A DNA stretch of 64,000 nucleotides from Acidobacteria bacterium Ga0077534 (GTDB lineage Bacteria; Acidobacteriota; Blastocatellia; Pyrinomonadales; Pyrinomonadaceae), in contig LNEI01000002.1 in NCBI GenBank assembly GCA_001464455.1, positions 51,859-115,858 of the forward strand, read 5' to 3'. Of this stretch, positions 20,501-27,311 are shown in pieces; within the stretch, counting starts at the first letter, position 1, and each line of letters begins with the position of its first letter. The notes below the pieces were generated by a model. That model did not search any database. It was not told the DNA's origin and saw only the letters and a list, made by a program, of their open reading frames with translations. Made by a program: the position numbers and the translations under genes.

Positions 20501-20960
20501 CGATGACAAAGACGACGTGAAGCAAAACGCCGACGGAAGCTGGACGATCAAAGCCGGAGCGAGAGTTCGCGTGAGATTGACGATGGTCGCACAGGCACGA
20601 CGCTATCACGTCGCTCTTGTCGATCCGCTGCCAGCCGGACTTGAGGTCCTAAATCCCGGCCTCGCCGTCACCGAAGCTTTACCGCCCGACACCAACACGA
20701 CCAGCGTTCTCGAAGTCGGCAGCCGCTCGATGGGCCGCAACTATTACTGGTGGCGTCAAAACTGGTTCGAACACCAAAACTTCCGCGACGAAAGAGCCGA
20801 GGCATTCACCGGGCTTTTATGGGAAGGTGTTTATAACTACTCATACGTCACACGAGCCACAACTCCAGGCGTCTTCGTCGTCCCACCGGCAAAGGCTGAG
20901 GAAATGTATCATCCGGAGACGTTTGGTAGAACGGGGACGGATTTTGTTAGGGTGGAATAA
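14523..20960 (+). CDS. Secreted bacterial alpha-2-macroglobulin family protein with thioester
   Basis: About 2145 residues from ATG 14523. ATG 14535 is also possible and both give a signal peptide ending near PVQAQ. Order: an Ig-like/MG N-terminus (RWSPEGEVPLAPDLSVTFSQPM), repeated MG domains, an MG2 region (WFVFDDRKMYKPKEEVAVKG), a Pro/Ala-rich bait-like stretch near residues 1310-1370, the A2M core (NLTRYRITAVAVDAGKRFGKSE) and the thioester motif YPYACSEQ near residue 1618 with Cys and Gln intact. A helical thioester domain and a C-terminal receptor-binding-like domain follow. Members trap foreign proteases in the periplasm. E. coli YfaS is a lipoprotein paired with PBP1C. Here no lipobox and no penicillin-binding protein gene is seen. 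Residues ~1483-1506 come from a palindromic repeat. Confidence 0.9.
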   Translation: MKTAMRKITSAFLVFATYIAFIAQAAVPVQAQVIGRAMEQRMKDVPGGLKFRLSEGVEGAEARERQQLPTTEPLSEGERGNLLKRIPEIKSAADDQTDFAKRAGTLPAPKTGTKVPVKFPADDQRGTPKIDTSGQTLQVIRWSPEGEVPLAPDLSVTFSQPMVAITSQEEAAKFAPVELSPQVEGNWRWLGTKTLMFDTTKRFPMATKFTARVPAGIKSATGLSLAKDVSWTFTTPPPKVEQKFPNGGVTRRDALMFVSFDQEINPEAVLRTISVTSGGRKLPIRLATEAEVNADSSVSYYSKQAQPKRWLAFRAITVSGSTEDALPPAASIQVSVEKGTPSAEGPLMTTQAQTFGFQTYSALKYVGGYCGWRNNLNCTPFTNWAIEFNNPLDASKFAKEQVKIVPAVEGLNIYPAGNFIYINGYKKGRTTYTVTVDAGLTDTFGQTLGKSSTTTIRVGSADASMYSQGGFMTVMDPNSKATFSIYSTNHSSAKVKLYRVRPEDWGQYQEYVRRINYDDGKRPAIPGDLVFDKTVPIAAKPDEMVETRIDVSSALDGGVGNVIVDIEPTAKRDKNDRTRVMTWLQATQIGLDAFVDSTELVGFATELRTGKPLAGVELSIYPNGQAVSLRPTPDSEEEGYLQQAWEWLTGAGGPSAVETEAIDTDGREADVEPVEPAQSNRTATNGILRLTLPDGSSANQQNMLIARRGKDVAFLPENSDYYWQQSGNWYKKSQPDSLRWFVFDDRKMYKPKEEVAVKGYIRKITGGKFGDVEGLADAANGLNYSVKDPRNNEVAKGTANLNSFGAFDFKFTLPDNANLGYFRIDLSTSTQLSGGSYGHQFQVQEFRRPEFEVTSKVETEAPHFVGGNAMIAVEAKYYAGGGLANAETNWTVTANATNYTPPNRDDYTFGTWTPWWRGDFYGGRPGYGGTSQTFKGVTDAGGKHLLKVDFESVKPPRPYTITAASSVMDVNRQAWSSTTSLLVHPSSLYVGIRTARTFVQKGEKINVETIVSDIDGKLIAGRDAEIKAVLKDWVFDKGSWSEKIIDEQTCTVKSAETAQKCSFVAIQGGRYTITATVMDDRERFNESELTIWVPGGKTPPKRSIEQEEVQLIPSKKDFAAGDVAELLVMSPFTPAEGVLTLRRDGIVKTERFSMKDSSITLKIPLEEKYLPNIYAQVDLVGAAPRTKDDGSPLTFLGGDGKPTVTLTRPAFASGNLNLAISAAARKLTVSSEPVDKTLVPGGETKVNVEVKDNRGEPVANSEVAVVIVDESVLALSRYVIGNPMDTFYTVRSTGTTDYHSRKDILLGNPDDVNPPPPPPAQFAADGISASESVALPGAARAVGGAAPKSAMRKEWADNDVAYIISDKEAQDTPINLRQNFNALAKFSPTVRTDSNGRAVVDLKLPDNLTRYRITAVAVDAGKRFGKSESNITAKQPLMVRPSAPRFMNFGDKADLPVVIQNQTDKDMAVDIVVRATNAAFVSVPPAVAGGASNPGATTPPATAGGTDSAGRRVLIKANDRAEVRFPVTTIKAGTARFQFAVSSGKFSDAAEISLPVWTPATTEAFATYGTTDQNGAIIQPVQTPGDVYPQFGGLDVTTSSTQLQELTDAFIYLTNYPYACSEQISSRMISIAAMRDVLGAFKAKDMPTKEQLESFYKRDIEILQSRQRNDGSFGLWKKDKERYEYPYLTIHVAHALALAKQKGYKVPDEMLNKTKPYLKDVEKHFDEYYKNSPEVRWTISAYALYIRDLMGDKDVAKAKKLLTEAQVQSPTAGQGIYNTKMPFEALGWLLSVLANDAGSKGDVENIVRFLMNRTTETAAAANFVTDYRDGGWLIMASNRRADGVLLEALIKVRAASGTLAVQSEDLIPKLVRGLLANRTKGAWSNTQENVFILLAMDKYFNAFEKVTPDFVTRVWLGNTYAGEQAFKGRSIDSNEINIPMSYLIDQGGTSNLILDKQGAGRLYYRIGMKYAPKNLKLEPADYGFTVLRKYEAVDDKDDVKQNADGSWTIKAGARVRVRLTMVAQARRYHVALVDPLPAGLEVLNPGLAVTEALPPDTNTTSVLEVGSRSMGRNYYWWRQNWFEHQNFRDERAEAFTGLLWEGVYNYSYVTRATTPGVFVVPPAKAEEMYHPETFGRTGTDFVRVE
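18969..19039 (+). repeat. REP-type inverted pair inserted in frame in the alpha-2-macroglobulin gene
   Basis: The left arm 18969-18993 and right arm 19015-19039 are 25 bp each and match as inverted repeats at 23 positions, with a 21-bp loop. The core CCTGCGGTAGCGGG resembles the intergenic copies at 20961, 25006 and 25091. Translated, the arms give VPPAVAGG and PPATAGGT, a low-complexity peptide between macroglobulin domains. Confidence 0.85.
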
Positions 20961-20990
20961 GTCAGAACCGCCTGCGTAAGCGGGCGGTAC
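20961..20990 (+). repeat. REP-like palindrome
   Basis: GTCAGAACCGCCTGCGTAAG followed by CGGGCGGTAC begins directly after the macroglobulin stop codon. CCGCCTGCG and CGGGCGG can pair. Same family as 25006-25034, 25091-25120 and 46421-46450. Confidence 0.75.
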
Positions 20991-21022
20991 ACATCTAAAC
21001 TTAATTACCGGAGATAGCTCGG

Positions 21023-21060
21023 ATGACGCAGATCAGGATTTTTTCCTAAATCTGCGTCAT
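21023..21060. repeat. 38-bp palindrome between the macroglobulin and DUF4926 genes
   Basis: ATGACGCAGAT (21023-21033) and ATCTGCGTCAT (21050-21060) are a perfect 11-bp inverted repeat. AGGA and TCCT inside extend the stem around a T-rich loop. It could end transcription of the upstream gene or be a dispersed repeat. There is only a weak T-run after it. Confidence 0.6.
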
Positions 21061-21098
21061 TTGCGTTAACATTATTTCTTAGTTCGGAGACCTCTCCG

Positions 21099-21314
21099 AT
21101 GACGATTAAATGCGTGATGATTAATGAATTGGACGTAGTCGTGCTAAACGAAGATTTTCCGGAAAATGAACTAAAGACGGGCGATGTTGGCACGGTGGTA
21201 CATATACATCAGGGTGGTAAAGCGTTTATTGTCGAATTCATAGATTATGATGGCGACACGATAGGTTTGATAACGGTGGAACCCGATCAAGTCAGCTTAA
21301 AGAAATCCTCCTAG
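21099..21314 (+). CDS. DUF4926-type small protein
   Basis: 71 residues. The pattern LDVVVLNEDFPENELKTGDVGTVV then AFIVEFIDYDGDTIGLITVEPDQV matches the small beta-barrel DUF4926 family, whose role is not known. ATG 21099 is used; an in-frame ATG at 21117 would also keep the whole domain. It is followed by an unrelated small membrane-anchored protein. Confidence 0.7.
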   Translation: MTIKCVMINELDVVVLNEDFPENELKTGDVGTVVHIHQGGKAFIVEFIDYDGDTIGLITVEPDQVSLKKSS

Positions 21315-21370
21315 ATTATGGAATTCGGGGCCTATCGACTTTTAGATTGTTAGGTTTTGTGGAGTGTTTT

Positions 21371-21859
21371 GTGAAAAAACGTATTGCTCTTGCATTGTCC
21401 GCGGTAGCATTTCTGTTGCTAGTATTCGTAATCATCGCGTGGAATGCAAAATACACCGTTGTCAGTGACACTAAATACGATTCCTTTAGCGGCGTTTCGA
21501 TCGGCTATAAGATTGAGCAATTCTATTTTTGGAAAAGCAGCCGAATATTATTTTGGAATCGACGAGCCCCTTTCGTTGGTACAGATATTTCTTTCGATCT
21601 TCCATCACTTACGATTCGGGAAGTTAAAGAAAATCGGTGGATAAATCTGGAAAAGGCAATTTACCTCGACTTAGATGCCACTTACCACGACTCAATGATC
21701 TCAAATGTTCCAGCGCGAATCATCTACGACTTTCACCGAGGAGAGATCCATGCGTCGTCGAGATATACCCTATGGAGAATTTGGAACCCTGAGCTCAAAT
21801 CTGAGGGTTGGATGAGCGACGGCGAATTCGATCTTTTGTTGAAGAAACTAGATCGATAG
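21371..21859 (+). CDS. Small membrane-anchored protein of unknown function
   Basis: 162 residues from GTG 21371, chosen because GGAG lies 7 bp upstream and the start gives KKRIALALSAVAFLLLVFVI, a signal anchor. A TTG at 21347 lacks this support. The remainder is a soluble outer domain (VSDTKYDSFSGVSIGYKIEQFYFW ends the first part; WIWNPELKSEGW-like end). No known family recognised. AT content is higher than in its neighbours. The stop converges on the UvrC-like gene with a 5-bp gap. Confidence 0.5.
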   Translation: MKKRIALALSAVAFLLLVFVIIAWNAKYTVVSDTKYDSFSGVSIGYKIEQFYFWKSSRILFWNRRAPFVGTDISFDLPSLTIREVKENRWINLEKAIYLDLDATYHDSMISNVPARIIYDFHRGEIHASSRYTLWRIWNPELKSEGWMSDGEFDLLLKKLDR

Positions 21860-21864
21860 ATAAG

Positions 21865-23349
21865 TCATCGCGACTCGATCGGTATCAGATCCTCCGCACC
21901 GCCATTTTGGGCGTGTAAACGTACAGGAACAATCAAAGGTTCTTCGTGGCCTGCGGCTTCGTAGAATGGTTTCATTTCGCGGTAATCGCGGTGAATTCTG
22001 TTCGCGAGGTTGTGGGCTTCGTCGCGCAATAGCAGGAGCATTGTGTGAGCGGGTGAATCCACGTCGAAGCCTATTGATCTGCCATCTTCGGTCAGGAAGG
22101 CGGCGATCGAGGAATGCTTTCCCTGCGGTTTGACGGCAGCAATAATTGGTGGCGAGACGACATTAGCGTTCGCAAGTGCCTTCATAACGGCGTTCATCTG
22201 AGGTTTACCGCCATCAAGCACGATCAGGTCAGGCGCCGGTTGTTCCGAGTCGGCTAGTCGAAAGAGCACTGCATCAGCAAGCGAGCCCAACTCGCTGTTG
22301 CTTTCGGAAATGTACGAACGATAAAGCTCCGAAGCGAAACGCCCGTTTATCCATACCGACGAAGCCCCGACCATTCCTGTTCCCGAAATATGAGCCACAT
22401 CAAACGCCTCGATCCGCACTGGCCGCTCATCCAGATCGAATATCCTGCGCAATTTTGCTGAAATGATCTCCGCTGATGCAAGCGGTTTTGCCTTGTCGAG
22501 TTCGTGTTCGTCGTGGCTTAGCAGCAGGCCGCGATAAGCGTTGATGCCTTTGGTTTTGGGGTCGACGACGGTGATCTTAGCCTGGCGGCCGATGCGTTTG
22601 GTTAGGCGTTGTTCGAGTGCCTTGCGGCCGTGAAAGTCACGGGAGACGCGGATCTCTCGCGGCAGGTGAAAGAGATAAAACGAATCGATAGTGCGGGCGA
22701 GAGCTTCGTCGGAGGTTTCGTAATCCTCGCGTTCAACCGCAAAAACCTTCCGGGCAAGCACCCGTCGGTTGCGGTGTGAAACGAGAAAGATCGCCGAGCC
22801 CTGCGGCGTGTCTTCAACGGCGAACGTATCGACCGTGTCGTCGAGCCAGACCTGAATGCGGTCGTTAGCCCAGAATTTATCGACGGCGATCGCCATATCA
22901 CGGTAACGCGCGGCTTTCTCGAATTCCAGTTCGTCGGAATGGCGTTCGATGATCGTGCCGACAGCTTTGCGAAAGAGGACTTGGTCGTTTGAGATAACAA
23001 ATCTTACGAGACCGACGAGTTCGATATATTCCTCTGCCGAACAGAGGCTCGCTACGCACGGAGCCGCACATCGACGGCGGTAAAACTGGGTGCAGGGCAT
23101 CGGGAACGAGCCGTCAATATCGATCTCACAGCTTCGCAGGCGAAAGTTTTTGTTTAGCAGATCGATCAGAATGCGGACCGCCGTTTTTGTGAGGAATGCT
23201 CCGAAAAACTCGTCACCATCCTCTTCGACCCGCCGCGTCGCGAGTAGGCGAGGGAATCGTTCCGCAGTCAATTTCAGGTGCGGATAGCGATTCCCGGCGA
23301 GGTCGGTGATGTCTGAGACAGGGCGGTCGTTTTTCATGTTCTTCTTCAT
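21865..23349 (-). CDS. UvrC-like endonuclease half without GIY-YIG and HhH domains
   Basis: 494 residues. The N-terminus (YPHLKLTAERFPRLLATRRV, then GEFFGAF-like DEFFGAFLTK) aligns with UvrC after its GIY-YIG domain, so about the first 100 residues of UvrC are missing. Four Cys in RSC, PCTQFYRRRC and AAPC match the UvrC iron-sulfur ligands. A UVR-like helical stretch follows (ELEFEKAARYRDMAIAVDKF). The RNase H-like nuclease half is kept, with Asp in AFDVAHISGTG, Asp in LIVLDGGKPQ and His in RDEAHNLANRIH. The C-terminal helix-hairpin-helix pair is missing. Only the 5' incision half should be active. It lies 34 bp after a ligase gene on the same strand, suggesting a role in a ligase-linked repair pathway and not standard UvrABC repair. 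Confidence 0.82.
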   Translation of the reverse strand: MKKNMKNDRPVSDITDLAGNRYPHLKLTAERFPRLLATRRVEEDGDEFFGAFLTKTAVRILIDLLNKNFRLRSCEIDIDGSFPMPCTQFYRRRCAAPCVASLCSAEEYIELVGLVRFVISNDQVLFRKAVGTIIERHSDELEFEKAARYRDMAIAVDKFWANDRIQVWLDDTVDTFAVEDTPQGSAIFLVSHRNRRVLARKVFAVEREDYETSDEALARTIDSFYLFHLPREIRVSRDFHGRKALEQRLTKRIGRQAKITVVDPKTKGINAYRGLLLSHDEHELDKAKPLASAEIISAKLRRIFDLDERPVRIEAFDVAHISGTGMVGASSVWINGRFASELYRSYISESNSELGSLADAVLFRLADSEQPAPDLIVLDGGKPQMNAVMKALANANVVSPPIIAAVKPQGKHSSIAAFLTEDGRSIGFDVDSPAHTMLLLLRDEAHNLANRIHRDYREMKPFYEAAGHEEPLIVPVRLHAQNGGAEDLIPIESR

Positions 23350-23350
23350 G

Positions 23351-23375
23351 CTCCCCTCCTTCGTAAGGAGGGGAG
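23351..23375 (-). promoter_or_regulatory. Hairpin covering the ribosome binding site of the UvrC-like gene
   Basis: CTCCCCTCCTT (23351-23361) and AAGGAGGGGAG (23365-23375) form a perfect 11-bp stem with a 3-nt loop. Read on the minus strand, the arm next to the gene is AAGGAGGGGAG then C then ATG at 23349. The strong Shine-Dalgarno sequence is therefore locked in the stem. Translation may need coupling to the ligase gene ending at 23384. A related hairpin lies at 63963-63982. Confidence 0.75.
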
Positions 23376-23383
23376 TTTCTTGT

Positions 23384-25003
23384 TCAAGCCGGCTCAGGCC
23401 TCAGCGAATCCAGCATTTCGTGTATTATCTCAAGCGAGTCTGCGTCTTTGATCGATTTATCCTCACGCCAACGCGATATGCGTGGAAATCTGACGGCGAC
23501 TCCGGATTTATGCCGCGTCGAACGCTGAATGGCTTCGAAGGCTAATTCAAAAACCAATTCCGGTTTCACGTTCCGCACGGGGCCGAATGTTTCAACTGTG
23601 TTGTCTCTAATAAACCTATCAACCTTTCGTATTTCGGCGTCGGTGAGGCCGGAATAGGCTTTGGCGAACGGGACTAGCTCGTCGCCTTTCCAGACAGCGA
23701 AAGTATAGTCGGTAAACAGGTTAGAGCGTTTGCCGGAGCCTTTCTGGGCGTAGATCAGGACACAGTCGATGGTTAGCGGGTCGATCTTCCACTTCCACCA
23801 ATCGCCGCGATGACGGCCGACGCGGTATGGGGAATTTCGCTCTTTTAACATGAAGCCTTCGACGCCGAGAGACCGGCTTTGCTCGCGTATCTCGGTGAGG
23901 TGCTCCCAACTCGCAGCTTCGACTTTGTCGGTCGGGAAGATTACTTTTTGCGAGTCCACGGGCAGTGTATTCATCACATCCGTAAGAAATTCGCGACGCG
24001 TTTTGAATTCCAACTGTCGAATGTCGCGTCCCTCGTATTCGAGCAAGTCATAGGTTTGCAGGATGACGGGCAGCTCGCTCAGGATCTTTGGCGACAGGTT
24101 TTTGCGGCCGATGCGTTTTTGTAGTTCGGTGAATGGAAGTACGCGGCCATCGAGCCACGGAAGAATTTCGCCGTCGATGACAGTTCCGTTTGGCAGTTCG
24201 CGGGCGGCTTTTTCGATCTCGGGAAAACGCTCGGTCATCAGGTCTTCGCCGCGTGACCAGATGAAAACTTCATCGGCACGTTTTATGACCTGAGCCCGGA
24301 TGCCGTCCCATTTCCACTCGGCTTGCCAATCGGAGATATTGCCTAGATCGTTGATAGGGAAATCGGCTTGATGGGCGAGGTGAAAGGGAAACGGCCGGGC
24401 GATCGGCGTTTCGTCGGTGTCGAGTTCGGGGTTGAGAAGCTGTTTGAAAAACTCAGGCGACGGCGTCCATTCGCCCATCAGACGCATTGCGATGACATCC
24501 GTCGGCAATTCGGAAAGCTGGGATAAAGCTCTTGTTACTAACAATTGCGACACGCCGACGCGGAAGGCTCCGGTTATCAGTTTGTTGTAGACGAGACGCT
24601 GCGAATAGTTCATCCGCGACCAGGCCTCGGTGACGGCTTGTTTTTGGGTATCGTCATCAGAGGATCTGAGCGGAAGCAACTGATCTTCGACCAAAGTATG
24701 GAGCGGCGTGTCGTCCATTTCGGTGACATTCGGCAGCAGCAGAGCGATCGTTTCGGCACTGTCGCCGACGGTGTCCCGCGATTCCTGAAAGAGCCATTCT
24801 GGAATGCCCGACAGCTCAAGCGACCATTCGCGCAGCTTTTTCGAGGGCACGATCTGCCGTGGTTTCCGCCCCGACAGAAAATACAACGCCCACGCGGCAT
24901 CGTGCGGATCGGCCCGCTCAAAATAAAACCTCATCGCCTCGACCTTTTCGTTGGTCTTGTTGGTCTGGTCGAGCTCGACGTATAGGTCGGTAAACAGTTT
25001 CAT
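23384..25003 (-). CDS. ATP-dependent DNA ligase (exonuclease-associated, PP_1105-like family)
   Basis: 539 residues. The N-terminal DNA-binding domain (residues ~1-200) is followed by the adenylation domain with the nucleotidyl-Lys motif EWKWDGIRAQ (K near residue 230). Further motifs are TVIDGEILPW, LEYEGRDIR, VEGFMLKE and WWKWKIDPLTIDCVL. The C-terminus is the OB-fold. It seals nicks using ATP. This family typically sits beside a beta-CASP exonuclease, a Lhr-type helicase and a phosphoesterase. Here the exonuclease is the upstream gene, the UvrC-like gene is downstream, and neither the helicase nor the phosphoesterase is present. A REP-like repeat starts 3 bp before the ATG, so no normal Shine-Dalgarno site is visible. 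Confidence 0.9.
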   Translation of the reverse strand: MKLFTDLYVELDQTNKTNEKVEAMRFYFERADPHDAAWALYFLSGRKPRQIVPSKKLREWSLELSGIPEWLFQESRDTVGDSAETIALLLPNVTEMDDTPLHTLVEDQLLPLRSSDDDTQKQAVTEAWSRMNYSQRLVYNKLITGAFRVGVSQLLVTRALSQLSELPTDVIAMRLMGEWTPSPEFFKQLLNPELDTDETPIARPFPFHLAHQADFPINDLGNISDWQAEWKWDGIRAQVIKRADEVFIWSRGEDLMTERFPEIEKAARELPNGTVIDGEILPWLDGRVLPFTELQKRIGRKNLSPKILSELPVILQTYDLLEYEGRDIRQLEFKTRREFLTDVMNTLPVDSQKVIFPTDKVEAASWEHLTEIREQSRSLGVEGFMLKERNSPYRVGRHRGDWWKWKIDPLTIDCVLIYAQKGSGKRSNLFTDYTFAVWKGDELVPFAKAYSGLTDAEIRKVDRFIRDNTVETFGPVRNVKPELVFELAFEAIQRSTRHKSGVAVRFPRISRWREDKSIKDADSLEIIHEMLDSLRPEPA

Positions 25004-25005
25004 AA

Positions 25006-25120
25006 GTCAGCACCGCCTGCGTGAGCGGGCGGCATGATGTCTAACGCTAGACAATTTAGGTCAATCCAGAACACTTCGATGATCACGTTCGTGCCGCCCG
25101 CTTACGCAAACGGTTCTGAC
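25006..25120. repeat. REPIN-like element: two inverted REP palindromes
   Basis: Copy one (25006-25034) is GTCAGCACCGCCTGCGTGAG then CGGGCGGCA. Copy two (25091-25120) is its reverse complement with a few changes, ending in GGTTCTGAC. About 56 bp separate them. The element forms the 5' untranslated part of the ligase gene. It also supplies the last codons and stop of the exonuclease gene (stop at 25102-25104). Confidence 0.8.
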
Positions 25121-26118
25121 TCGTAGTCGTCGCCTACAAATTTCGTTTTCAGCGGCTCGGCGTTTATTCCGGTTTCGTTGAGCCAGCGGACGACTTCTTC
25201 GGAAAATCCGTGGGTTACGTAGACGGTGTCGGCTTCGCTCGATTTGATCGCGCTCATTAATTCGGGCCAGTCGGCATGGTCGCTTAGGACGAAGCCTCTA
25301 TCGACGGCACGTCGGCGTCTCGCACCACGAACCATCATCCAGCCGGAGGCAAAGCCGGTCGATTGGGGGCCGAAACGTTTCATCCAGGTGGACATCTGTG
25401 CCGACGGCGGAGCGACGATCAGGGAACCGGCAAATTCTTTTTTGTTGGTGACATTACCTACATACGTTGTGTCAGGCAGATCTATGCCGGATTCGCGATA
25501 CGCTTGGGTCAGGCGTTCGACCGAGCCGTGCGTGAAGATCGGGCCGATCGAGCGGTCAACGCCGTTCAGGATGCGTTGGGCTTTGCCGAGCGAGTAGGCG
25601 AAAACGACCGAAGCCTTACCATTGTCGCGATTTCGCATCCACCATTCGTCGATCTCAGCAAAAACTTTCTTCGGCGAAGGCCAGCGGTAGATCGGCAGGC
25701 CGAATGTTGCTTCTGTGATGAAATAGTTGCATGTCACCGGTTCGAATGGAGCACACGTCGCATCCGAAGTCAGCTTATAATCCCCCGATACGACCCAGAC
25801 CTCGCCCTTGTATTCAACCCGAACCTGAGCCGAGCCGAGGATATGTCCGGCGGGGTGAAACGAGACTTTTACGCCGTTGATTTCGCTCTTTTCACCGTAT
25901 TTCTGGCCGGTGATCGTTGATTCCGGATCGAGGCGAATGCGGGCGAGCGACTCCCCTTCGGCGGCGACGAGGTAGCTTTTGCTGCCCCGATACGCGTGGT
26001 CGGCGTGGGCGTGCGTGACGACAGCACGATCGACGGGTAGCCAGGGATCAACATAAAAATCGCCTTTCTTACAGTACAAACCTCGCGGCGTTAGCGATAT
26101 TAGGCTGCCCTTCTTCAT
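25102..26118 (-). CDS. Ligase-associated DNA exonuclease, metallo-beta-lactamase/beta-CASP fold
   Basis: 338 residues. The metal site VVTHAHADHAYRG (HxHxDH) is near residue 35. Other family elements are HPAGHILGSAQVRVEY, WVVSGDYKLTSD, the beta-CASP part (FAYSLGKAQRIL) and LSDHADWPEL. It belongs to the exonuclease group found beside ATP-dependent ligases, and is proposed to trim DNA ends before sealing. It is the first gene of the cluster exonuclease-ligase-UvrC half. The final residues SEPFA and the stop codon lie inside a REP repeat, so the original C-terminus may have been altered. Confidence 0.9.
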   Translation of the reverse strand: MKKGSLISLTPRGLYCKKGDFYVDPWLPVDRAVVTHAHADHAYRGSKSYLVAAEGESLARIRLDPESTITGQKYGEKSEINGVKVSFHPAGHILGSAQVRVEYKGEVWVVSGDYKLTSDATCAPFEPVTCNYFITEATFGLPIYRWPSPKKVFAEIDEWWMRNRDNGKASVVFAYSLGKAQRILNGVDRSIGPIFTHGSVERLTQAYRESGIDLPDTTYVGNVTNKKEFAGSLIVAPPSAQMSTWMKRFGPQSTGFASGWMMVRGARRRRAVDRGFVLSDHADWPELMSAIKSSEADTVYVTHGFSEEVVRWLNETGINAEPLKTKFVGDDYESEPFA

Positions 26119-26260
26119 TCACTTATTCTACACAATGGATCGAGCGCTTTCTGTAGTTCGGGCAACATTGCATGCGGCACTATGATAAAATCTCGCGGAG
26201 CGTCAATTTGTACATCGTCGTCGATGGATTGACCCTTCCATGCCAAACTAGAACCGCAAA

Positions 26261-27244
26261 ATGGATGCGACAATAAGGACAACTAACTCTGCGAGGGTGA
26301 TCGAGATACTTCACCTGGAGGCCGATTCAATCAAACGAACCGCAAGCCTGCTTTCACTCGCTGATGTCGATGCTGCACTCGACATATTGGCCCGCTGCGA
26401 AGGAAAAGTTATCGTCACTGGGGTCGGAAAGTCAGGCGTTATCGCCCAAAAAATTGCCCAGACAATGACAAGCACGGGAACGATGGCGGTCTTTGTTCAT
26501 CCGTCAGATGCCCTTCACGGAAGCCTCGGCGTGATAACAAGCGATGACATTGTGATCGCCCTCAGCAATTCGGGCGAGACGGACGAGATCATCGCAATAA
26601 TGCCGTTGATTAAGAGGCGTGCTTCGGCGGTTATTTCTATCGTTGGGAATCTGAGATCGACGCTGGCTCGTCAGTCCGACGTCGTGCTCGACGCTTCGGT
26701 CGATCAGGAGGCATGCCCGCTCAACCTTGCTCCAACCGCGTCCACTACAGTTGCCCTTGCGATCGGCGATGCGATCGCTATGGCATTGATGCAGATCAAG
26801 GGCATCACCGAAGAGGATTTTGCGGCCAATCACCCGGCGGGCAGATTGGGTAAACGTCTTACACTTACGGTAGCGGACCTTATGCATCCTAGTCCAAGCA
26901 TCGCCGCTACGGCCGGATGGCTCGAAGTGGTCAAGGCGATCTCGAATCACGCTCTCGGTGCGGTGAACGTTGTCGACCGGGACAATAAGCTCATCGGGAT
27001 CGTGACAGACGGGGATCTTCGCCGAACGATCGAGCGAACTTCACCCGAATTATTCTCATCCCTCACCGCCGCCGAAATGATGACCTCGTCGCCTGTTTCG
27101 TGTTCGCCCGAAAGTTTGGCTTTTGAGGCGCTCAAAATAATGGAGAACAGGCCTTCGCAAATTTCCGTTTTACCAGTTGTCTCCACAGGAGGCTCTTGCG
27201 TCGGCCTTCTTCGATTACACGACGTGGTCAAAAGCGGCCTGTAG
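26261..27244 (+). CDS. kdsD: Arabinose-5-phosphate isomerase
   Basis: 327 residues, the normal length. An N-terminal SIS domain (residues ~35-180) has GKVIVTGVGKSGVIAQK, the sugar-phosphate loop ALSNSGETDEI and the conserved DQEACPLNLAPTAST. Two CBS domains follow (LMHPSPSIAATAGW...GIVTDGDLRRTIER and MMTSSPVSC...). It converts ribulose 5-phosphate to arabinose 5-phosphate, the first step of Kdo synthesis for lipopolysaccharide. This supports a Gram-negative cell envelope. It is divergent from the exonuclease gene with a 142-bp gap. No other Kdo gene is adjacent. Confidence 0.93.
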   Translation: MDATIRTTNSARVIEILHLEADSIKRTASLLSLADVDAALDILARCEGKVIVTGVGKSGVIAQKIAQTMTSTGTMAVFVHPSDALHGSLGVITSDDIVIALSNSGETDEIIAIMPLIKRRASAVISIVGNLRSTLARQSDVVLDASVDQEACPLNLAPTASTTVALAIGDAIAMALMQIKGITEEDFAANHPAGRLGKRLTLTVADLMHPSPSIAATAGWLEVVKAISNHALGAVNVVDRDNKLIGIVTDGDLRRTIERTSPELFSSLTAAEMMTSSPVSCSPESLAFEALKIMENRPSQISVLPVVSTGGSCVGLLRLHDVVKSGL

Positions 27245-27311
27245 GCGCACATTCCAAATAACAATACTTAGACTAATCGCATCGCAGGTTAGTGTTGAAA
27301 TGTGAGGTGAA

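Noticed and set aside
19827..20609. 260-codon open frame on the minus strand inside the macroglobulin gene
   Set aside because: It lies entirely within the thioester and C-terminal part of a clearly conserved gene, has no family motif and is rich in Arg, Cys and His as antisense frames of GC-rich codons are.
26119..26260. Promoter-like TATGAT and TTGCAT ahead of kdsD
   Set aside because: The two boxes are only about 7 bp apart, so they cannot work together as a sigma70 promoter.
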